This document shows, one piece after another, positions 1 through 5,332 of a stretch of 8,988 nucleotides of DNA (the stretch's first letter is position 1; the number at the start of each line of letters is the position of its first letter). The notes beneath the pieces were generated by a model. That model saw nothing but the letters and a program-made list of their open reading frames with translations. It did not search any database and was not told the DNA's origin. The DNA is from Syntrophaceae bacterium UBA5761. GTDB lineage: Bacteria > Desulfobacterota > Syntrophia > Syntrophales > UBA4778. The position numbers were made by a program, and so were the translations under genes. The DNA lies in assembly GCA_002418885.1 (NCBI GenBank), contig DIEZ01000067.1, positions 10,349 through 19,336 on the forward strand. The letters are read 5' to 3'.

Positions 1-481
1 GGATGTGGGCGATGGCGCGCTGTTCAGGGAGGGGTGGAACACGAATTCTGATCTGAGCAAGCGCTGACCCGCTTAACTCTTGGAATGTTGAGCCGCTGGA
101 GTAGCGCTGAAGCTCCTCAATGTGTGCTCTAACCCAATAATACAGGAATCCCGAATCGAAACCGGGTTTCAGAACGAGATTGCGAAAACCCTGGTTAGTA
201 GCAATTGGGTTCTTGGCAATCGCAACATATCCGATGGGAGCTCGACTTGTTATAAGTACTGTGCATGCTGGGAGTAGCTTTGCGGAACAACATTCGAGAC
301 CTTTGCGAGACAGATTACGCTCGCCGCGAGAGACATAACGATCATGAGGACCCGAGAGATCCTTTGGCGTGAGCCATGGGATTTCGCCGTTAAAGTTGGC
401 CGGGTCAGCAGTAGACGGTGTGCTCCCACCGCTGATTTCGGCTATCTCGCCGATTTGATATTCCCGCCAATTACCCCCCAT
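1..481 (-). CDS. hsdS: Type I restriction-modification specificity subunit HsdS, N-terminal part (3' end off the window)
   Basis: HsdS recognises the DNA target of a Type I restriction-modification complex and docks two HsdM and two HsdR subunits. The 160 codons present read as an HsdS first half. The family opening GGSTPST is at residues 18-24, [12 protein letters not shown] at 31-42 and [11 protein letters not shown] at 79-88. The segment [10 protein letters not shown] at 151-160 marks the start of the central conserved region after target-recognition domain 1. The second recognition domain lies beyond base 1. The start is ATG at 479-481, preceded by GAGGAG at 489-494 with seven bases between. 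It begins 36 bases after the upstream rhuM stop, so it is probably cotranscribed with hsdM. The frame is open with no damage. The DNA target cannot be read from the sequence. Confidence 0.95.
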   Translation of the reverse strand, partial: MGGNWREYQIGEIAEISGGSTPSTADPANFNGEIPWLTPKDLSGPHDRYVSRGERNLSRKGLECCSAKLLPACTVLITSRAPIGYVAIAKNPIATNQGFRNLVLKPGFDSGFLYYWVRAHIEELQRYSSGSTFQELSGSALAQIRIRVPPLPEQRAIAHI

Positions 482-517
482 ATCCGATCTCCTCTACCTT
501 GCCCTTGTGTTTTTGTA

Positions 518-1609
518 TCACAACTCCCTCCCCCGCCTTTTGCGCCCCGGTTTCTCCGGTTTCGGCAATGCCTTCTGTTGGTCCGTTAGCGTGCGGGTCT
601 TTTCTACAAACTGGTCAAAGTCGCTGGTCGGGGTGGTCGCTTCGAGCCTGCGGCGCTGGGCTTCGTACTTTTCAAACTCGACATGAGCCCATTCTTCTGC
701 CAGCGCCTGTGAGACTTTTCCGGCGGTTGTCAGGATATCCCGTTCATTGAAGGCAAGGAAAGCATCCAGCTTTTTCACCCAGTCGGCCATATACATGGGC
801 TTGCGGCGCCGGGCCTGGTCTTCGGCATAGTCCAGATACATGGTTACGATGAGGTTGAGTTCGCGGATTTCCTCTTCGGTCAGATAATTCTTGGCCACGG
901 TGACATCGGCTTTGTGGATGGGACCGTGAGGCGCGTTCTTCCATGTGGTCAGGCCCATGTGTGGTTGGCCGGCATCCGCGCGTCGGTAGATGATTTCCGC
1001 GGCGGTATGGCCGTGGATGGCCCAGTGCAGTTTGTTTTGCACTGTAGCGAAAAAGGTCTGGGTGATTTCAGCCTTCGGGTCGTAGTCGATGCTGGTGGCG
1101 TAGATATCGGTGATCTTCTGATAAAACCGCCGTTCGCTGGCCCTGATTTCCCGAATCCGCTCCAGCAATTCGTCAAAGTAGTCATCGCCCAGCGTGCGGC
1201 CTTGTTTAAGCCTCTCGTCATCCATCGTAAAGCCTTTGACGAGCAATTCCGAGAGCCGGGCGGTAGCCCACTGACGAAAGGCGGTGCCGCGGGCGGATCG
1301 GACGCGGTAGCCGACAGCCAGAATGGCATCGAGGTTGTAATGGTCCACCATGCGGGAGACCTTCCGGGTGCCTTCAGTTTGAACTATCCGGAATTTCCGG
1401 ATAGTTGCCGCTGGGTCGAGCTCTTTCTCCGTGTATATGTTTACAAGGTGCTCGTTGACGGTTTTGACGGAGACCTGATACAGCTCAGCCATGAGCCTCT
1501 GGGTAAGCCAGACGGTCCTGCCGTCTATCCGCACCTGCACACGCAGAGAGCCATCCTGATAGATGAGCAGTTGTCCCTCAGAGGGAACAGGCGCCGGTTT
1601 ATTCTCCAT
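518..1609 (-). CDS. RhuM family protein encoded between hsdM and hsdS
   Basis: This 363-residue protein matches the virulence RhuM family as I remember it: GQLLIYQDG at 12-20, [23 protein letters not shown] at 33-55 (helix-turn-helix-like), [11 protein letters not shown] at 70-80, and [15 protein letters not shown] with [13 protein letters not shown] at 91-119. The C-terminal half has [17 protein letters not shown] at 197-213 and an Arg/Lys-rich tail (GRKRRGREL). The family is common in restriction-modification and mobile loci, but its biochemical role is unclear and DNA binding is my inference. An ATG at 1801 is in frame but would put 64 residues over the GIY-YIG and C-terminal parts of hsdM. 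The ATG at 1609 is preferred because family similarity starts there and GGAGGAG lies seven bases upstream. The gene overlaps the hsdM end by 11 bases, suggesting coupled translation. Confidence 0.9.
   Translation of the reverse strand: MENKPAPVPSEGQLLIYQDGSLRVQVRIDGRTVWLTQRLMAELYQVSVKTVNEHLVNIYTEKELDPAATIRKFRIVQTEGTRKVSRMVDHYNLDAILAVGYRVRSARGTAFRQWATARLSELLVKGFTMDDERLKQGRTLGDDYFDELLERIREIRASERRFYQKITDIYATSIDYDPKAEITQTFFATVQNKLHWAIHGHTAAEIIYRRADAGQPHMGLTTWKNAPHGPIHKADVTVAKNYLTEEEIRELNLIVTMYLDYAEDQARRRKPMYMADWVKKLDAFLAFNERDILTTAGKVSQALAEEWAHVEFEKYEAQRRRLEATTPTSDFDQFVEKTRTLTDQQKALPKPEKPGRKRRGREL
1382..1406. repeat. 25-base palindrome inside rhuM
   Basis: Two perfect 12-base arms, AACTATCCGGAA and TTCCGGATAGTT, flank a single central T at 1394. 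The palindrome lies inside the rhuM coding sequence at codons for about TIRKFRIV (residues 69-76), in a part of the protein that appears conserved. It could be an operator, a protein-binding site or an RNA hairpin. It could also be chance codon choice over a conserved peptide. Confidence 0.6.
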
Positions 1610-3482
1610 ATCCCAACTCCTCCAGGTTTTTGGCGATCGCCGCATCCAGTTTGGCGGCCTCAGCTTGCTGTACGCGCAGTTGGGAGACCAGGCGCTGCAT
1701 CTTTTCCTCAAAGGGTTCGCCGCCTGCCTGCCGCGCCCGTCCGGCAGCAATTTCTTCCTTGAGCCAACGGCGTCCATTTGTTGTTTTGAGTTCCTTTTCA
1801 CGGGCTACAGCTTTTTCACGACTATCATATTCTTCATAGTGAACAATACGGACAGGCTTATTGTTTTTTGTCCCATCCGAACCTTGACCTTTCTTATGCT
1901 CTGCCCAACGTCTTGCCAGGTTATCTGTGTGTCCAATGTAAATGCTGTTATCTTCACATCGTATTGCGTAAACAAAGAAGCAACCTGGACGCGGCGCAGG
2001 CAGGTCGTCTTCGACCTCGGCCGCGCCAACGTAACGGCCGGGGGTGAGGATGTAGTTGTTGCGGCGGATGTCATCGAGCGTGGCGCTCTTGCAGAAACCG
2101 GGGATGTCCTCATACGTGGATATGCAATCCCTGTCCCCCCGCCAAGCGTGGTACGTATCGGCGATTTTTTTAATGTCCTCGTTGGTTAGTTCGCGATGGA
2201 CGCGGTCGATCATCGTCCCCAGCTTGCGGGCGTCGATAAAGAGCGTTTCTCCTCGGCGATCACGGAACCGACCATTCCTTTTGTCCCGTGCGATGAACCA
2301 CAGACAGACGGGAATCTGGGTGGAATAGAAAAGCTGTCCGGGCAGGGCGACCATGCAGTCCACGAGGTCGGCTTCGATGATCGCCTTGCGGATTTCGCCC
2401 TCGCCCGATTGGTTGGAGGACATCGAACCGTTGGCAAGGACGAAGCCCGCCAGGCCGGTCGGGGCAAGATGATGGATGAAGTGTTGAACCCAGGCGAAGT
2501 TCGCGTTTCCGGCTGGCGGTGTGCCGTATTTCCATCGCCTGTCGTCCTTGAGGCGCTCGCCGCCCCAGTCGGAATCGTTGAAGGGCGGATTGGCGATGAC
2601 ATAGTCGGCCTTGAGGTCGGGGTGCCGGTCGTGGTGGAAGGTGTCGGCGTGTTCCTTCCCGAGGTTGTTCTCGATCTGCCGGATGGCGAGATTCATCTTG
2701 GCCAGCCGCCAGGTGGTGTGGTTCGATTCCTGGCCGAAGATGCTGACATCGGCTTTTGTTTTTCCTCCATTCCCATTGCCGGTGGCGTGGGCCTTTACGA
2801 ATTCCACCGACTGGACGAACATGCCGCCGGAGCCGCAGCAGGGGTCATAGACGCGGCCCTTGTACGGGGCCAGCATCTCGACCAGCACAAGGACCACGCA
2901 GCGGGGAGTGTAGAACTGGCCTCCCTTTTTCCCCTCGGCGTTGGCGAACTGTGAAAGGAAATACTCGTAGACCCGGCCGAGGATGTCCTTTGAGCGGTTT
3001 TCCTTGTCGCCCAGGCCGAAGTTGCCGACCAGGTCAATGAGCTGGCCGAGCCGCTGCTTGTCGAGGCGCGGGTGGGCGTAGTCCTTGGGGAGCACGCCCT
3101 TGAGCGAGGGGTTGTCACGCTCGATGGCGAGCATGGCGTTGTCAATGACCTTGCCGATGGTCGGCTGCTTGGCGTTGGCCTTGAGATGAGACCAGCGGGC
3201 TTCTTTTGGAACCCAAAATATGTTGACGGCCCGGTACTCGTCGGGGTCTTCGGGATCGGCTCCCTGGGTGCGATCCGCCTCGAGCTTCGTGTGCTGCTCC
3301 TCGAAGGCGTCGGAGATGTACTTGAGGAAGATCAGCCCGAGAACGACGTGCTTGTACTCAGCGGCGTCCATGTTGGAGCGGAGGGCATCGGCGGCACGCC
3401 AGAGCTCGGATTCGAAGCCGAGATTCGCGCCGCCTGCCTGCCGGAGACTCGGCGCAGGCAGGTTGTTGTTCTCTTTTGCCAT
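1599..3482 (-). CDS. hsdM: Type I DNA methyltransferase subunit HsdM carrying two in-frame palindromic-element insertions, one encoding a GIY-YIG nuclease domain
   Basis: HsdM transfers a methyl group from S-adenosylmethionine to adenine in the HsdS-chosen target. Residues about 20-170 are the helical N-terminal domain. The methyltransferase core has QFYTPR at 189-194, the SAM-binding [10 protein letters not shown] at 213-222 and the catalytic NPPF at 298-301. The C-terminal helices (591-627) normally contact HsdS. The 627 residues exceed an ordinary HsdM of this subfamily by about the inserted amount. Insertion one is residues 8-17 ([10 protein letters not shown]) between NNN and GANLGFE. 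Insertion two is residues 494-587 between VEDD and GEPFEEKM, with a GIY-YIG domain at about 502-580. No frame is broken and all methyltransferase motifs are intact, so activity is plausible. The start is ATG 3480-3482 with AGGAG just upstream, inside the end of the preceding small gene. The stop overlaps the rhuM start. Confidence 0.96.
   Translation of the reverse strand: MAKENNNLPAPSLRQAGGANLGFESELWRAADALRSNMDAAEYKHVVLGLIFLKYISDAFEEQHTKLEADRTQGADPEDPDEYRAVNIFWVPKEARWSHLKANAKQPTIGKVIDNAMLAIERDNPSLKGVLPKDYAHPRLDKQRLGQLIDLVGNFGLGDKENRSKDILGRVYEYFLSQFANAEGKKGGQFYTPRCVVLVLVEMLAPYKGRVYDPCCGSGGMFVQSVEFVKAHATGNGNGGKTKADVSIFGQESNHTTWRLAKMNLAIRQIENNLGKEHADTFHHDRHPDLKADYVIANPPFNDSDWGGERLKDDRRWKYGTPPAGNANFAWVQHFIHHLAPTGLAGFVLANGSMSSNQSGEGEIRKAIIEADLVDCMVALPGQLFYSTQIPVCLWFIARDKRNGRFRDRRGETLFIDARKLGTMIDRVHRELTNEDIKKIADTYHAWRGDRDCISTYEDIPGFCKSATLDDIRRNNYILTPGRYVGAAEVEDDLPAPRPGCFFVYAIRCEDNSIYIGHTDNLARRWAEHKKGQGSDGTKNNKPVRIVHYEEYDSREKAVAREKELKTTNGRRWLKEEIAAGRARQAGGEPFEEKMQRLVSQLRVQQAEAAKLDAAIAKNLEELGYGE
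1617..1623 (-). promoter_or_regulatory. Ribosome binding site of rhuM inside hsdM
   Basis: GGAGGAG on the minus strand, seven bases before the ATG at 1609. It lies in the codons for the last residues of HsdM and decides the rhuM start against the longer in-frame alternative at 1801. Confidence 0.8.
1723..2004 (-). mobile_element. GIY-YIG nuclease-coding palindromic element inserted in frame in hsdM
   Basis: The element is 282 bp (94 codons). On the coding strand it opens with CCTGCCTGCGCCGCGTCC and closes with CGCGGCAGGCAGG. The terminal nine bases are perfect inverted repeats and imperfect similarity runs further in. Nearly the whole length encodes a GIY-YIG domain: VYAI at HsdM residues 504-507, YIG at 515-517, candidate catalytic Arg at 524 or 525, His529, and AVAREKELK at 558-566 with candidate catalytic Glu562. 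It then runs through [12 protein letters not shown] to RQAG. There is no methionine in the insert, so the nuclease appears to be made only as an HsdM fusion. Bases 1801-1980 are 42% GC by hand count, against 63% in a host sample (2581-2640), which suggests foreign origin. Excision at the stated edges leaves GACGA-CGGCGAA, coding DDGE. The edge can shift by one C. There are no intein or intron features. Confidence 0.85.
3433..3462 (-). repeat. Short (30-bp) palindromic element at the hsdM 5' end, sharing its ends with the GIY-YIG element
   Basis: On the coding strand it runs CCTGCCTGC, a 12-base spacer, then GCAGGCAGG: a 9-bp perfect stem. Its first 13 bases (CCTGCCTGCGCCG) equal the first 13 of the 282-bp element. 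Its last 11 bases plus the flank (CGGCAGGCAGGCGGCG) equal that element's other end over 16 bases. It adds ten codons ([10 protein letters not shown]) between NNN and GANLGFE of HsdM without breaking the frame. It is best read as a nuclease-less relative of the long element. Confidence 0.85.
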
Positions 3483-3483
3483 G

Positions 3484-3627
3484 TCAGCTCTCCTCTCCGG
3501 GGAAAAATTCCAATAAGAGATCCTTGCCCCGTTCGCCCAGACCCCGGGCCAGGTCCTCGATCTGTTTGAGTGCCAACGGCGACGGCTTGGCGTGATTTTT
3601 TATGTGTATCCGCTCGATAGATTCCAT
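3484..3627 (-). CDS. 47-residue protein of unknown function in the restriction-modification operon
   Basis: I do not recognise this small protein. It begins [15 protein letters not shown] and ends [11 protein letters not shown]. It is charged, with a central amphipathic stretch ([17 protein letters not shown]), no membrane segment and no cysteines. The start is taken at ATG 3625-3627, which follows the HTH gene stop by 16 bases. A longer in-frame reading would lie on top of the HTH gene and looks like a shadow. No strong ribosome binding site precedes it (AGGCAGG is about 11 bases away). Its last codons contain the AGGAG ribosome binding site of hsdM, and its TGA sits one base before the hsdM ATG. 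That tight arrangement argues that it is real and translationally coupled to hsdM. Confidence 0.6.
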   Translation of the reverse strand: MESIERIHIKNHAKPSPLALKQIEDLARGLGERGKDLLLEFFPGEES

Positions 3628-3643
3628 GGTCTTCGATACCTGC

Positions 3644-3847
3644 CTAATCGGTCCTCTGGTCGTGTGAGGAAGCACCTCCGGCTTTAACCCACTGGTCGAT
3701 TTCGTTCTTCTTGAATTTCCACAGTCGCCCCATCCGGTGAGCGGGCATCCGGTGTTTGTCGATCCATCGGTACACCGTGTCGTTGCTGACACCGATGTAT
3801 TTGGATATCTCTTCCACCGACAACCATCGGTCTTCGATCTCAGTCAT
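3644..3847 (-). CDS. Small helix-turn-helix DNA-binding protein (excisionase/MerR-like HTH_17 type)
   Basis: This 67-residue protein is almost entirely one HTH domain: WLSVEEISKYIGVSNDTVYRWIDK at residues 8-31, followed by the wing MGRLWKFKKNEIDQWV at about 39-54 and a short polar tail. This is the pattern of the helix_turn_helix/excisionase family, which includes phage Xis-like proteins and small regulators next to restriction-modification genes. It is the first gene of the operon, directly upstream of the 47-residue gene and hsdM, so control of the restriction-modification genes is a reasonable inference. The start is ATG 3845-3847 with GGGAG at 3856-3860, eight bases upstream. A promoter with a perfect -35 box lies about 100 bases upstream, leaving a leader of about 95 bases. 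No integrase gene is in the window, so a role in excision is less likely than regulation. Confidence 0.85.
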   Translation of the reverse strand: MTEIEDRWLSVEEISKYIGVSNDTVYRWIDKHRMPAHRMGRLWKFKKNEIDQWVKAGGASSHDQRTD

Positions 3848-3949
3848 TTCTCGTGCTCCCGCAGCATGTTACGACTTGCGACTACCCGCTCGCCTCGGCC
3901 GTACAAAGAGAGAGGGACGTACCTGCACCTCCCCATTTTCCAATTGATT

Positions 3950-3978
3950 GTGATACGCTGACCCTTTCCGATTGTCAA
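3950..3978 (-). promoter_or_regulatory. Predicted sigma70-type promoter of the restriction-modification operon
   Basis: On the minus strand TTGACA (3973-3978, perfect -35) is followed after exactly 17 bases by TATCAC (3950-3955, four of six matches to the -10 consensus). Transcription would start near 3943, giving a leader of about 95 bases before the HTH gene. This is a prediction from sequence alone. Confidence 0.6.
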
Positions 3979-4063
3979 CCGCAAATTGCCGCATAAACCT
4001 GGATTTGTCCGTATCGATTGCCCAGACGATCTCTGAGTTTCCGCTGTCAGGTAATCCGCTTTC

Positions 4064-4083
4064 GCCGGACCCACTGGTCCGGC
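4064..4083. repeat. Palindrome with 8-base arms and 4-base loop
   Basis: GCCGGACC, loop CACT, GGTCCGGC. On the plus strand it is followed by TTTCGG, on the minus strand by GAAAGC, so it is a poor terminator in either direction. It lies about 85 bases upstream of the operon promoter. A binding site for the HTH protein or a weak plus-strand terminator are both possible. Confidence 0.5.
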
Positions 4084-4116
4084 TTTCGGCAGATACATAC
4101 CGGAGGAGAGTTTGAA

Positions 4117-4296
4117 ATGTCGAAGCGGGAGCTCGAATGCAACAGGGCTGTTAAACAAGGCAAAACAAAAAACGGAGACCGGGAGAATTCGGAAGGGACA
4201 TTTTCGGTGAGTGCCCGCAACCCCCGGGGCTGCACCCGAACCGCAGACGGCGGGCTTCGAAACGGAGAATCGGGAAGGATGCGAAAGGCGACGTAA
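4117..4296 (+). CDS. Doubtful small basic ORF (59 residues)
   Basis: The ORF starts at an ATG preceded by a strong GGAGGAGAG (4102-4110) and ends 25 bases before the 14-pair hairpin beginning at 4322, so the layout looks like a small plus-strand unit. The product begins MSKRELECNRAVKQGKTKNG and is rich in Arg, Lys, Gly and Asn, with no recognisable domain, membrane segment or signal peptide. No clear plus-strand promoter was found. Composition is unlike the confident genes, and the open frame may be accidental. It could equally be part of a non-coding RNA. I do not recognise it. Confidence 0.2.
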   Translation: MSKRELECNRAVKQGKTKNGDRENSEGTFSVSARNPRGCTRTADGGLRNGESGRMRKAT

Positions 4297-4323
4297 CCCG
4301 GCGTGAGTACGGCGTAAACTACG

Positions 4324-4354
4324 AGACCCCGTGGGAGATCAACCCACGGGGTCT
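4324..4354. terminator. Strong hairpin, possible bidirectional terminator
   Basis: A perfect 12-bp stem (AGACCCCGTGGG with CCCACGGGGTCT) closes a 7-base loop, AGATCAA. It can be lengthened to 14 pairs with one G-T. The plus-strand tail TTGCGTT is only moderately T-rich and the minus-strand tail CGTAGTTTACG is weak. It could end a small plus-strand transcript or back up the tRNA terminator on the minus strand. Confidence 0.5.
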
Positions 4355-4359
4355 TGCGT

Positions 4360-4385
4360 TAAATAAGAACCGCTGAAATCAGCGG
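4360..4385 (-). terminator. Terminator of tRNA-Asn
   Basis: On the minus strand a compact hairpin, CCGCTG-ATTT-CAGCGG (4370-4385), starts nine bases after the tRNA CCA end. It is followed by TTCTTATTT, a T-rich tail typical of factor-independent termination. Confidence 0.75.
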
Positions 4386-4394
4386 ATTGAATTT

Positions 4395-4470
4395 TGGCTC
4401 CCCGGCGCGGACTCGAACCACGGACCCGCTGGTTAACAGCCAGCTGCTCTACCGACTGAGCTACCGAGGA
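4395..4470 (-). tRNA. tRNA-Asn (anticodon GTT), CCA encoded
   Basis: The 76-base gene folds as a standard cloverleaf. The acceptor stem is TCCTCGG with CCGGGGA (one G-T pair) and the D stem GCTC/GAGC. The anticodon stem is GCTGG/CCAGC around loop CTGTTAA, with anticodon GTT (4435-4437). The T-arm contains GGTTCGAGTCC. The discriminator is G and the CCA end is encoded at 4395-4397. It lies 60 bases after the last gene of the oxidoreductase block on the same strand. The restriction-modification region begins on its 3' side. Confidence 0.97.
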
Positions 4471-4482
4471 GCATTTTCGGAT

Positions 4483-4510
4483 CGCCCTTTTTCCGTCAAG
4501 ACCGAGGGCG
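4483..4510 (-). terminator. Weak hairpin after the oxidoreductase operon
   Basis: CGCCCT and AGGGCG can form a 6-bp stem with a 16-base loop between the nuoG-like stop and the tRNA. The downstream tail has no T-run, so termination here is doubtful and read-through into the tRNA is possible. Confidence 0.25.
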
Positions 4511-4530
4511 GTTTCAGTCTTCTGGCGCCG

Positions 4531-5244
4531 CTATTTACAGCTCGGGCACGTCATCAGTTTTTTCAAAGGCGTTTTGGTCGTCTTGCTGATCCATTTCAGT
4601 TGGTCAAGGGGTGCAAAGTACCGACCGCAAACCTTGCAGGCAGCCATCTTGAATTCCTTCCCCCAGATTTTCCGCCTCTTGCCCCCACCGGTTTCCTCCA
4701 TCTTCACGAACCCCGTCGGACAGATAAAGGCACAGGAACCGCAGGCGATGCAGGCCATAGCCAAGTAATCGACCTTCGGCTCCTCCACGTCACGGTCGAG
4801 CCCACGGTCCAGGAACGTGAGGGCGCTCACGCCGACGACTTCATGGCACGCCCTGACACAGAGCCCGCAGAGTATGCAGTCATTGCCTTCAACGCTCGGA
4901 GGCTCGACCTCGACACCGAGTCTCACCGCGATGTCGCGAACGGCTTTCGTCGTGGGATAGCGGTAGTAGAGAAGCTCCGCTGCCAGTTTCCGGCTCTCTT
5001 TCACCTTTTTCGAGTCTGTCCTGATTTCCATGTCGGGGACGACGGGGGTGTTGCAGGAGGAAGCAAGCTGCCACTTCCCGTCGGTCTTGACCTCCACAGT
5101 GCAAAGACGGCAGGCCCCGAAGGGGAGAAGGTCCTTGTGGAAACACAGGGTCGGAACTTCGACCTTCTGATCCTGGAGATTCTTGAGGACCGTCGAATGT
5201 TCAGCGGCCTTAACCTTGCGTCCGTCTATCGTGATATTTATCAT
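4531..5244 (-). CDS. NuoG-like iron-sulfur protein ([2Fe-2S] plus two [4Fe-4S]) with C-terminal CxxC pairs
   Basis: This 237-residue protein is likely a cytoplasmic electron-transfer subunit. Residues 1-75 resemble the ferredoxin-like N-terminus of NuoG/HoxU proteins, with [2Fe-2S] ligands Cys34, 45, 48 and 64. Two ferredoxin-type [4Fe-4S] motifs follow: Cys123, 126, 129, 133 (CILCGLCVRAC) and Cys165, 168, 171, 175 (CIACGSCAFIC, then Pro). The His-plus-three-Cys cluster motif of true NuoG is absent, as is any molybdopterin domain, so it is far shorter than complex I NuoG. The C-terminus has two CxxC pairs (Cys203/206 and Cys233/236), which could bind zinc or a rubredoxin-like iron. The start is ATG 5242-5244 with AAGGGG eight bases upstream. 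It lies 88 bases after the flavoprotein gene and probably bridges that subunit to a ferredoxin or to the 2-oxoacid oxidoreductase. The exact partner is inference. Confidence 0.88.
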   Translation of the reverse strand: MINITIDGRKVKAAEHSTVLKNLQDQKVEVPTLCFHKDLLPFGACRLCTVEVKTDGKWQLASSCNTPVVPDMEIRTDSKKVKESRKLAAELLYYRYPTTKAVRDIAVRLGVEVEPPSVEGNDCILCGLCVRACHEVVGVSALTFLDRGLDRDVEEPKVDYLAMACIACGSCAFICPTGFVKMEETGGGKRRKIWGKEFKMAACKVCGRYFAPLDQLKWISKTTKTPLKKLMTCPSCK

Positions 5245-5269
5245 TTACAGAACCCCTTGCTGATATAGC

Positions 5270-5324
5270 TCAAAGTTTGAAGTCCAGGGTGTCAAGCACA
5301 CAATCCCGACCTTTTGAACTTTGA
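5270..5324. repeat. Spaced inverted repeat in the intergenic gap
   Basis: TCAAAGTT (5270-5277) and AACTTTGA (5317-5324) are exact inverted copies separated by 39 bases in the 88-base gap between the flavoprotein and NuoG-like genes. It might fold in the mRNA. It has no T-tail and no clear role. Confidence 0.35.
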
Positions 5325-5332
5325 ATCGTTCT

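Larger units (their letters stand above)
3848..4359. other. Gene-poor stretch between the restriction-modification operon and tRNA-Asn
   Basis: I see no confident gene here. It contains the leader and promoter of the restriction-modification operon (minus strand), a palindrome at 4064-4083, a doubtful small plus-strand ORF at 4117-4296, and a strong hairpin at 4324-4354. The long minus-strand open frame across 3844-4158 has no family features and no convincing ribosome binding site. Confidence 0.7.

Noticed and set aside
1610..1801. Longer rhuM start at 1801 (64 extra residues)
   Set aside because: The extra residues are an out-of-frame reading of the HsdM C-terminus and GIY-YIG insert. Family similarity and a GGAGGAG ribosome binding site both place the start at 1609.
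1723..2004. Intein or self-splicing intron as an explanation for the hsdM insertion
   Set aside because: The residue after the insert is Gly, not Ser, Thr or Cys, and there is no terminal His-Asn or intein start residue. The block is coding almost from end to end, leaving no room for a ribozyme.
1723..3462. CRISPR-like or tandem repeat array from the repeated CCTGCCTGC units
   Set aside because: There are only two element copies with very different internal lengths, both inside one open frame and without regular spacing.
914..3569. Long plus-strand open frames across the restriction-modification genes
   Set aside because: They lie antisense to well-recognised hsdM and rhuM, have no family motifs and reflect GC-biased third positions.
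3637..3644. Third copy of the palindromic element (CCTGCCT between the HTH and 47-residue genes)
   Set aside because: Only seven bases match one arm and no partner arm follows, so it is likely chance.
4494..4499. TTGACG upstream of tRNA-Asn as a -35 box
   Set aside because: It lies only about 24 bases before the mature tRNA end and no acceptable -10 follows at the right distance.
4387..5268. 293-codon plus-strand frame over the tRNA and NuoG-like gene
   Set aside because: It reads through the antisense of a clear tRNA and of a cysteine-rich ferredoxin-type gene, so it is a shadow.
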